Part shown: in pieces, positions 56,285 through 64,000 of the stretch
Layout: each line of letters begins with the position of its first letter
Position numbering within the stretch: the first letter of the stretch is position 1
Assembly (NCBI GenBank): GCA_027924585.1
Contig: BSBM01000764.1
Coordinates: 1,754,001 to 1,818,000 of the forward strand
Origin: Larix kaempferi
Lineage: Eukaryota > Streptophyta > Pinopsida > Pinales > Pinaceae
Length of the DNA: 64,000 bases
Direction: 5' to 3'
Translations under genes and position numbers: made by a program
Notes under the pieces: generated by a model
Databases searched by the model: none
What the model saw: only the letters and a program-made list of their open reading frames with translations
Told to the model about the DNA's origin: nothing

Positions 56285-57382
56285 GGGGTCAACTTTGGAA
56301 AATCATCCAGCGGGCACTTATGGCTAGCGTTCCCAGTTGGAACTTGGCTAGACACACCTACAAGACTCCCCGAAGCCCGGTTTTGCTGGACAGTTGGATT
56401 TCTATGCCCCCATCAGGTATTCAACAGGTGTCCCTGAAGGGCTTTTGGATGCAAGACGGAACGAGCCATAGAATGACGACCGTGGCTCTGATCGATGAAC
56501 CGTCAACTTCGTTGGATTCAAGACGCTGAAATAGTACCAGGGATCCTCTCTCCTCTGGTCTTGTGGCCCCGGTGCCATCTTGTACGTCCATCTTGGAAAC
56601 TAGGGTTTTGATCAGTGAGGGAGTGTGCAATTTTTGCACACGGGGGTCAAATCTGCAAAATCATCCGTCAGGAACTTACGGCCAATGTTCCCAGCTGAAA
56701 CCTGCCTAGACACACCTGCAGCACTCCCCGGAGCCCAGGTTTACTCCACGGTTGGACTTCTATGCCCCCGACAGGTATCCAGCAAGTGTCTTTGAAGTCC
56801 TTTTGGATGCGAGACGGAATGAGCCATAGAATGACGACCGTGGCTCCGATCGACGAACCGTTGACTCCGTTAGATTCAGGACGCTGGGATAGTTCTATGG
56901 GTGCCCCTCTTCTTTGGTTCCATGGCCCCGGATCCATCTTTGAAACTAGGGTTTTGCTTAGTGAGGGAGTGTGCAATTTTTGCACACAGGGGTCAACTCT
57001 GCAAAATCATCCGCCGGGCACTTACGCCCATCCTTCCCAGCCGAAACCTGCCTAGACACACATGGAGGACTCCCCGGAGCCCGGTTTTGCTGCACGGTTG
57101 GACTTCGATGCCCCCGGCAGGTATCCAGCAGGTGTCCCTGAAGGCCTTTTGGATGCAAGACAGAACGAGCCATAGAATGACGACTGTGGATCCGATCGAC
57201 GAACCGTCAACTCCATTGGATTCAAGACACCGGGATAGTACTAGGGGTGCCCCTCTCCTCCAGTCCCATGGCCCCGGTGCCATCTTGTACTTCCATCTTG
57301 GAAACTAGGGTTTTGCTCAGTGAGGGAGTGTGCAATTTTTGCACACGGGGGTCAACTCTACAAAATCGTCCGCCGGGCACTT
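56285..57382 (+). repeat. Satellite subfamily B (~346-359 bp, three units) carrying a gene-derived piece
   Basis: TGCAATTTTTGCACAC starts at 56626, 56972 and 57331. Shared stretches with the 358-bp satellite read in its reverse orientation (GTGTCCCTGAA, CGAACCGTCAA/CGAATCCGTCAA, ACTAGGGTTTTGCTCAGTGA) show common descent. Each unit also contains GTGTGCAATTTTTGCACACG followed by GGGTCAACTCTGCAAAATC and a TCCGTCAGGCACTTACG-type end. This equals the end of the sacsin-like fragment at 55772-55830. On the minus strand it still reads PDG-x-FCR-x-DPRVQKLHT. Confidence 0.88.
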
Positions 57383-58142
57383 ATGATGATGATGATGGTT
57401 ATGATGATGGTGATGGTGACGGTGATGGTCATGGTCATGGTGATGGTGATGAAGATGATGACGATGGAGAAGATGAGAATGATGGAGATGTTGATGAGGA
57501 ACCTAGAGTTAGAGTTAGAGTTAGAGTTAGAGTTAGGGTTAGAGTTAGAGTTAATGATGATGATGGATATGGTGGTGGTGATGAAGACGTTGATGATGAT
57601 GGTGATGGTGACGGTGACAGTGATGGTGATGGTGATGGTCAGGATGAAGAAGATGGCTTAGTGCTAGGGTTTGGGTGAGGGTTAGGGATAGAGTTATAGA
57701 AGGAAATTGAATTAGGGTTAGAGTTAGAGTTAATGATGATGATGAAGACATGATGATGAGTGTGACGGTGATGGTGAAGGTGATGGTGATGGTGAAGGTG
57801 ATGGTGATGGTGAGGATGAAGAAGATGGCTTAGTGCTAGGGTTTGGGTGAGGGTTAGGGCTAGAGTTATAGAAGGAAATTGAATTAGGGTTAGAGTTAGA
57901 GTTAATGATGATGATGAAGATGGTTGCGATGATGAAGATGTTGACGGTGATGGTGATGGTGATGGTGATGGTGATGGTGAGGATGAAGAAGATGGTTTAG
58001 TGCTAGGGTTTGGGTGAGGGTTAGGGCTAGAGTTATAGAAGGAAATTGAATTAGGGTTAGAGTTAGAGATGAAGATGGTGGTGATGATGAAGACATTGAT
58101 GGTGATGGTGAGGATGAAGAAGATGGTTTAGTGCTAGGGTTT
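57383..58142 (+). repeat. GAT/GGTGAT block with TTAGAG/TTAGGG-like tract and ~170-bp higher-order repeat
   Basis: GATGGT-type repeats run into GTTAGA repeats with one TTAGGG (57505-57552). From 57657 a composite unit recurs: GGCTTAGTGCTAGGGTTTGG, then GTGAGGGTTAGGG, GAAATTGAATTAGGGTTAGA and GATGATGATGAAGA. The repeat starts are about 57657, 57829, 57998 and 58128. The hexamer tract differs from the canonical plant telomere TTTAGGG, so I do not call it telomeric. Confidence 0.88.
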
Positions 58143-59616
58143 GGGTATCCTAAGAGTGTAAGACTCTAAATCTAGAGTGCCTTGTTTGCATGGATAAATG
58201 GGCCAACTAAGTGCACTTGTACTAGGATTATCTGATGCATGCAAGCATGTATCCTCCTAGAGATCTGCCCCCCTTAACTTAGACTGTAATCCTCACGTAT
58301 GAGTTCCTAGGGAACTACACTCTCTCATTGTGCATGCACAACTACATAAAACAAAAAATGCAGAATTAGAACTAAACTGCTAATTTAGGAAAAACATCTA
58401 AACTGAAAATTAATGGAGGATGGCGCATGCATGCACTCCCTATCTCTCTCATCCATAAATGCTAGTGCATCCTATTACATCTGTTTTTCACACCCAAGTG
58501 GCAAAGTCCTAATCCTCTAATGCTACAAGTGCGACTTCCGAAAATGATTGCCACTGTCACCTCAACAAAGATTTTCCCAAGTTTTAGGCCTACTTTAAAG
58601 GCCAAGGGAGGCTTCTAGATCAAGGTTGGAGAAAAGGTCTTAAGATTTCAAACTTGTTTGAAGATTAAGATGTGCTTTCAATTAAGTTAAAGTCCCATGT
58701 GAGTGCTTAATTTAGAAAGTTGCAAGTGAATTAATCCAATAGACACCTTTCAGAAATAAATATTTGCTCGTGTGTAAAATGAAAGATCATTCATGGATAA
58801 ATAAAGATATTCACAAAACTTAAATCAACAATGAACCATAATGTTGTAGAATCAAAATTCACATTAAAACATGTTGGCTTATTTCCCAAAATCATCCACA
58901 AATGATATTATCTAATAATTCCAAGGTTATAGTTATTAGTTTATGAGTGATTATTGAATGAGACCCTCTTGGAGAGAGTAAAATCTTTGCAAGAGGGTGT
59001 TACCCAATCTATTAAGGGTCCAACTAGGTTGTAGTGATTTGAATCACTTCAATAAAGATGGCTGAAATCTTATCTTCACAAAATTAATTAATTAAATGTT
59101 TTTCCATATGATCCACAAGAATATAAATATAAAAAGATGTGCTGGAAATAAAATAAGTAAACCACTTGCGCAGGTTTGGTAACTTCTAGAATGTAAATGA
59201 TTAGATGATTGTAAACATTCATTCAATAAACCATAAACATTTAGGATATGTTTTGTGTAATTGCTTAAGACAAATTCGTGAAATAATAACCATTCAAATA
59301 ACATGCAATTAATACTATGATCCATAGATGAGAGTTGCAAATCGAAGACAAAATCATGTATGCAAAAATGTAATCAAAGACAAACTCATATACACAAGTG
59401 CAGATCCATCTATTAATATGCAAAAATGATCCAATAATGTACACTTTTTGGAAAAATGGAACATCATTCCCAGCGTCTATATAATTGCAACTCGTGCCCC
59501 ATACAAAAAAAGGAAACTTGTGCCCTATACAAAATATGGCCTATGGTGCCCTATACAAAATATGGCGACTCGTGCAAAAAATGCCACATCATGGCTAGTG
59601 TACATAGGAGGGTCTC
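58143..59616. other. Non-genic AT-rich DNA
   Basis: I see no supported gene or repeat array. Near 59493-59575 a short direct repeat (CCCTATACAAAATATGG and CCCATACAAAA-type) occurs three times. Confidence 0.5.
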
Positions 59617-60560
59617 TCAATCCTCCTTACCACCCTCGGAGCTCCTAGGTGCATCTCCAAAATCAATCTTCCTCTTCTTCGTGCTAGAGGAAGCTGGGTC
59701 CTTCTGGCGTCTTTGAGCACGTCCCCCTAAGCTCTGAAACAACAACAATAATATGTCAACTTTTCCTGGCAATTATACAAGTATAAAACATAATTTCAAA
59801 ATAAAAATAGTTTTCAAATCTTGGATAACTCACCGCATGCGAGACTGTAAGACGTGAGGGGGTCTCCCTCCTCTATGATCCAAGTCTCTCGGCAATGCCA
59901 CCCTGCAACATTTAGAACAATCAGATCAATGTTGAAACTAGATGCATATAGTAATTTCCATTAAAATTGAATGAGATTTTGATAAACTAGTCAATCTCAT
60001 CATGAACAAAATTGACTGGTCTTCGGGGCTGGCAGATGGAGCAGTTGGCTGGACAGCCTGCTCCGATGCTAGGGTGGACGGTAAAGGGGAGGATGTAGCC
60101 ACATCAATGGTGGCTACACCACTGGGGGGAACAATGGAAGAAGGGGGGGTGGCAGGAGGAGGCATGGACTGGGGTGGGCGAAGTGGAGATGGACGTCTAG
60201 GGCTATAAACCCCAACTAGCTATAGTATGGATCGGGGCACCCTAGAAGGGGAAGCGAGTGTGGTGGGGGAATGTGGGGGGGGGGGCGAGGTCTATGTTGC
60301 GGTAGAGGGATGGGTGGTGTGTGTGGTCAGATGGGGGAGGGTGGGAACATGGGAAACTAATACGAAGGTGGAGTTGGATATGATGCGTAAGGGGGAGTTG
60401 GATGGAATTGTGGTGCTATATAGGAGGGGGGGGTTGGATGGAAGGGGTTGGGGAATGGGGCATGTATGCCAGGGGATACAACTAGCATATAGGGTGGCCG
60501 AAAGGTCGGGGAGGGAGGAATAACGGCATTGGCATGCCAATGTGCTCGCACCTGCATACA
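59617..60560 (-). pseudogene. Possible gene remnant: exon-like pieces on the minus strand, proline-rich
   Basis: A terminal exon candidate at 59617-59733 follows a TTTCAG acceptor. It reads SLGGRAQRRQKDPASSSTKK then RKIDFGDAPRSSEGGKED and a stop, with a basic nuclear-localisation-like KKRK. A 69-bp piece at 59834-59902 is bounded by TTGCAG and GTGAGT but has an in-frame TAG in the matching phase. Further upstream are Pro/Ser/Ala-rich stretches (VPPSGVATIDVATSSPLPS near 60100) and a Pro/Tyr-rich stretch (60290-60560). I do not recognise the family. Splice-like borders and low-complexity composition suggest the decayed 3' end of a transposon-derived or host gene. Confidence 0.3.
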
Positions 60561-60650
60561 CATTTATAACCGCATAGTTTAATATACAAAAATATAAATA
60601 TACAAAGACAAGTCATCATATTTGAAATTAAATGTATGCTTTAATACACA

Positions 60651-60719
60651 CGATACATGTGCATGGGGAGAACTACTGGTCCTCGGTGGCTGTGGGTGGT
60701 CGCTGGAGCCCTTAGACAC
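60651..60719 (-). other. Exon-like piece (minus strand)
   Basis: After a CGCACAG acceptor the minus strand reads VSKGSSDHPQPPRTSSSPHA, Ser/Pro-rich like the pieces at 59.6-60.6 kb. It could be the next exon upstream of that remnant. There is no domain and no clear donor. Confidence 0.2.
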
Positions 60720-63700
60720 CTGTGCGAACACTACAATTTTTAGACTGAATTTATAAAAACAATATTAACAATATTAAACACAATGAAAATGAGAATGACA
60801 ACGATGGTACTTAAAAAACATGACTGCAATAAATTTATATTCAAGTTAGATGATATTCAATATTCTGAAAGGATAGAAGGTGGAATGGCATGAAATTAAA
60901 ATTAAATAAGGTGAGAGGGCATAGAAGGTGACATGGTGAGATTTTCCTTTTCTAGAGTCATCCCCATGAGTAGGTGAGCTTTTCCTTTGGTCCTAGAGAG
61001 ATGTGCAGTGTCTCATAAGCAAATGGAATTCATGTCCATTTACAAATTTGAATTGGAAACCTATGTAATGTGTTTGGGTTCTTGATGAAGAGTTCCTAGG
61101 TTTTGATGTCTTCTTATAGATTTGTAGTTTCCTACAAGCTTGATTCACCCAGTGGAAAAGTATTTGCATCCCTAGAGTGAGGATCTTGAGTCCCTTTATT
61201 TACATAACATTTACATCATCAAATAAAATGGCATCTCATTGTTTAAATTTGCAAAGAGGTGCCAAATAGCATTTAAGTTAGTGTGCATGTTATTTAATAC
61301 ACTTTAGAGTGTTGATCGTTAGAAAAAGGAAGAAAGAGAAGTCTTTTTCATGATTAACTTACTTACAAGCTTGAATGTGCCATGTTCTTTTGCATTGATT
61401 GAGTAATTATGTGTTCTTGATTGAATAGCTATGTTGTCAGAATGATATCACTTGATTGAAATCAAAGAAATCTTGAGTGAAATGAGTTAAATGAATATTC
61501 TTGATGCCAAATCTTTTACCAAGTTGAATTTAAATCAAGATAATAGCAAGGCCCCATAGACCATATTTGTAAGATTATCGCTCTTCCTTATGGGCCTTAC
61601 ATCATTTTCAAAAAATTTAGTGACAATACATGTGATAAGTTGTTTTACATTGTTTACATGTCTTTCCTAATAGCATGTTCTAGGAATAGTAGTATGATTA
61701 CTTTCAGTCTCAAGTATTAGAATAAATTGGAAATCCCGTGATAATAAACTAGGGTAATAAGGACGTGAGAAACATCAGGTTCTTGAATTTCTAGAAGCTT
61801 GGCCACTATGATTCTCTTTTGGCCACTATGAAGACGTTGATGGTGATGGTGATGGTGGTGACAACATTAATGACAAAGGCTTGAGGAATGGCAAAGAAGA
61901 TGATGATATGGATGGCTTGAAGAACACACATGGCATGAAGAACCATGGAGATGGGCATTGGAGCCATTGGAACACCTAATGAGCCAAATGACCCATTATG
62001 TGGTCATTTGTGGTTTGATGGGACAATGGAACCCTTGGTGATGGTCCATGCTACCATTTGATGATGGGCTTGATGTCCATTGGAAGCATGTTGATTAAAT
62101 ACTAAATGATTGACTCTTGATGGTGGAACCCACATTGAAACCCACATACAAATTGAATTAGCCCTTATCTAATGGCACTTACGATGGATGTTGAAGCCCT
62201 TGAACCTTGAAGATGTCCATATGTGGAATCCTTGGTGTATGGTGATGAAGACATAAGGTATTGTTGCCTTGGGGTTCTTGGAATTGTTTGTGGTCTATTA
62301 TTGTGGGTGTGATGGATCCCTTGCCCTTATAATTGCTTGACGAAACCTTTGATGCTGAAGTATTTAAACATGATGATGTAGAAGCCCACAAAAAAAATGA
62401 GGAAGCCCTAAGTTTCTAATGTGGCATTTGATGTGGTTGTGTGAATTCAAACCAAAACAAGCATGCAAATAAAACATTGTATGTGCCTAGTGAAGTGTGG
62501 AAGTCTGTATGAACAACAGTGATACATTTCCAGTCATGTACAAGGTATGCACAATGATGTGTGAGCAATAGTGTACAAATGTATAGAGATCATGTTTATG
62601 TTGATGCACTGTAGTATGCTGATGGTATTTCATGATAATATTGTACAGTCAACTCTGTGAGAAGTCTGTATACAGTGGCAGATATACAGTGGTTCAATAC
62701 AGCAATGCATTGTACAAGGTATGTATGATAATGTACATGCAGTGAAGCATTAACAATGATGAGTAGAAAAGTGGTATGAACAGTGGTGAGTATGATACAG
62801 TGATGATGATGTGGTATACCTAGAGTGGCATGTATGTACAGTATACAATGATGAATAATGTATAATGATGCACTTCAACATACTAGATTGAATATCCTGT
62901 GATATGATGCGCATGTACAGCAGAAAGACATGACGATGTAGACAGTATGAAGAGACTATGATACTTTGGGCAGCAGTATGGTGAAAGGAGAGAATGATGT
63001 ATTTTTGTATATGCTGGTTAAAATTATGACAGAGTGATGATGAGCAGAAAGTGATATAAATGTGGATATGTTTGATATCTTGATAGCAGAATGATAATTT
63101 GCCTATGGTTAATGACAGTTTGATGACAGGTTAAAGATGTGCATGTAGATAGAATATCGATATGTTTGAGAAGATGCTGGACATGATTAAACAGAGACAG
63201 AATGATGATTGAAGACAAGGTGCTGGCAGCAGATTGATGAATGAGATGATGTGGATAATGAAATGACTGTGATATGTATGATATGTGACAAATATGTAAT
63301 TGTAAATACAAGCAGGGTCTTGTATCCATTTTCTTAGTAGGATCTAAGAAAAACTAGGCTGGGTCCTAGATGATGAGTTGGTGCTCATTGTATCAGTTGG
63401 TGCTGAATTGTCTCACGGTTCTAGCCGTTGAACCAAATACAAAAGATTACAAAAACTATATCTAGTCTCGTATTATGTGTTGATGTGTTTCATTAGTTGA
63501 TAGTTAGTTCATTGATGAATATGATGTGAATGTGAAATGATGATATAAGAGTTGGTGATTGAAGTTGAAATTAAATAAAGTATAGGCTCACTAATTCACC
63601 CCCCCCCCTCTCAGTGAGCATTGTGTCTAACACAAATGTTTATAGTTTTCTTAGGTTTTCATGTTTTATAAGGTTTCATTTTTTTTGGGTGGGATTATAC

Positions 63701-63852
63701 GAATTTATAGCTCTCAAATAAATTAGACAATATTATAAACACAACTGTAAAATACGATGATAATATGGTAATTACTCAGTGCTAATTAATTTGTAATTAC
63801 TGAACACAAATTACTTGTAACTGCATCTAATTATTCAAAGTAAAAAAGTTAC
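60720..63852. other. Non-genic, low-complexity DNA
   Basis: It includes GATGGTGATGG-like tracts (61830-61860) related to the 57.4-58.1 kb block. A long degenerate GATG/CAGTG/TGTAC-rich stretch runs from 62460 to 63330. A C-run, TTCACCCCCCCCCCTCTCAG (63596 on), is followed by GTGTCTAACA, a context seen at ends of some Copia LTRs. No partner LTR is visible. Confidence 0.45.
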
Positions 63853-63957
63853 CTATGTGTATGGTGCCGCATTCTCCTCTGCTGCCGCCATGGATCCATC
63901 AAGGTCAAAGGAACTGACATCCTCCCACCTGGGGGATGGAGACCTGGCACCGAATAA
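63853..63957 (-). other. Exon-like piece near the window edge (minus strand)
   Basis: Bounded by GTTTAG and GTAACT on the minus strand, it reads FGARSPSPRWEDVSSFDLDG and SMAAAEENAAPYT then TAG in the same phase. It may be a terminal exon of a gene extending beyond the window, or part of the remnant at 59.6-60.7 kb. Family not recognised. Confidence 0.25.
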
Positions 63958-64000
63958 CTAAACATTAAAACAAATAAAGTCAACAATGTGTAATTCAAAG

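Noticed and set aside
51946-57308. Many 60-140-codon frames in the GC-rich block
   Set aside because: They recur at the 358-bp satellite period on both strands. Only the sacsin/NO VEIN-like part (54737-55828) shows a protein family.
57505-57552. True telomere or chromosome end
   Set aside because: The tract is short, degenerate and flanked on both sides by non-telomeric sequence.
63590-63640. LTR end marked by TTCACCCCCCCCCC and GTGTCTAACA
   Set aside because: The motif resembles some Copia LTR ends, but there is no PBS after it, no partner LTR and no target duplication.

Overview
The window is repeat-dominated nuclear DNA from a land plant with a large genome. I see no intact single-copy host gene. 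Three lines of evidence point to a plant: LTR retrotransposons primed by initiator-Met tRNA (TGGTATCAGAGC), a Tork-like Copia lineage, and a fragment of a plant sacsin/NO VEIN-like gene. The Ty3/Gypsy element and a DG(C)xxQFK/HGKGxxDG transposase-like gene resemble families I associate with gymnosperms and seed-free plants. The lineage guess is inference; no organelle or rRNA sequence is present to confirm it.

Layout. 0.4-10.6 kb is an AT-rich satellite of ~320-bp units, split by Copia-1 (3475-9679, + strand, 5-bp target duplication gggtt, pol full of stops). 13.1-21.1 kb is Copia-2 (- strand, target duplication tttcc, near-identical 720-bp LTRs), young, with pol open except for one stop and most of gag missing. 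23.9-26.2 kb is a 2.2-kb GAT/CAT trinucleotide block with a higher-order, strand-switching pattern. 28.7-46.4 kb is a three-level nest. A transposase-like gene was split by a 12.7-kb Gypsy element (32417-45165, target duplication gtata). That element was itself split inside its RNase H region by a 3.1-kb non-autonomous LTR element (38515-41583). The left side of the nest was then tandemly duplicated with a 1.84-kb period. 46.9-51.7 kb is Copia-3 (- strand, Tork-like, decayed). 51.85-58.1 kb is a GC-rich 358-bp satellite whose orientation flips twice. It hosts a sacsin/NO VEIN-like gene fragment, includes a diverged subfamily carrying a piece of that same gene, and is flanked by inverted copies of a GAT-rich block. 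59.6-64.0 kb has weak exon-like pieces on the - strand and otherwise low-complexity DNA.

The proteins recognised are almost all retrotransposon proteins (Gag, protease, integrase, reverse transcriptase, RNase H) whose shared role is copy-and-paste transposition. Nearly all are broken. In the Gypsy element most premature stops are TAG at glutamine positions (CAG to TAG), as expected from deamination of methylated CHG sites. The most notable signals are the DGCxxQFK/HGKGxxDG gene (possibly a little-described DDE-type transposase), the satellite that carries a host-exon piece, and a young Copia copy that lost most of gag while keeping pol.
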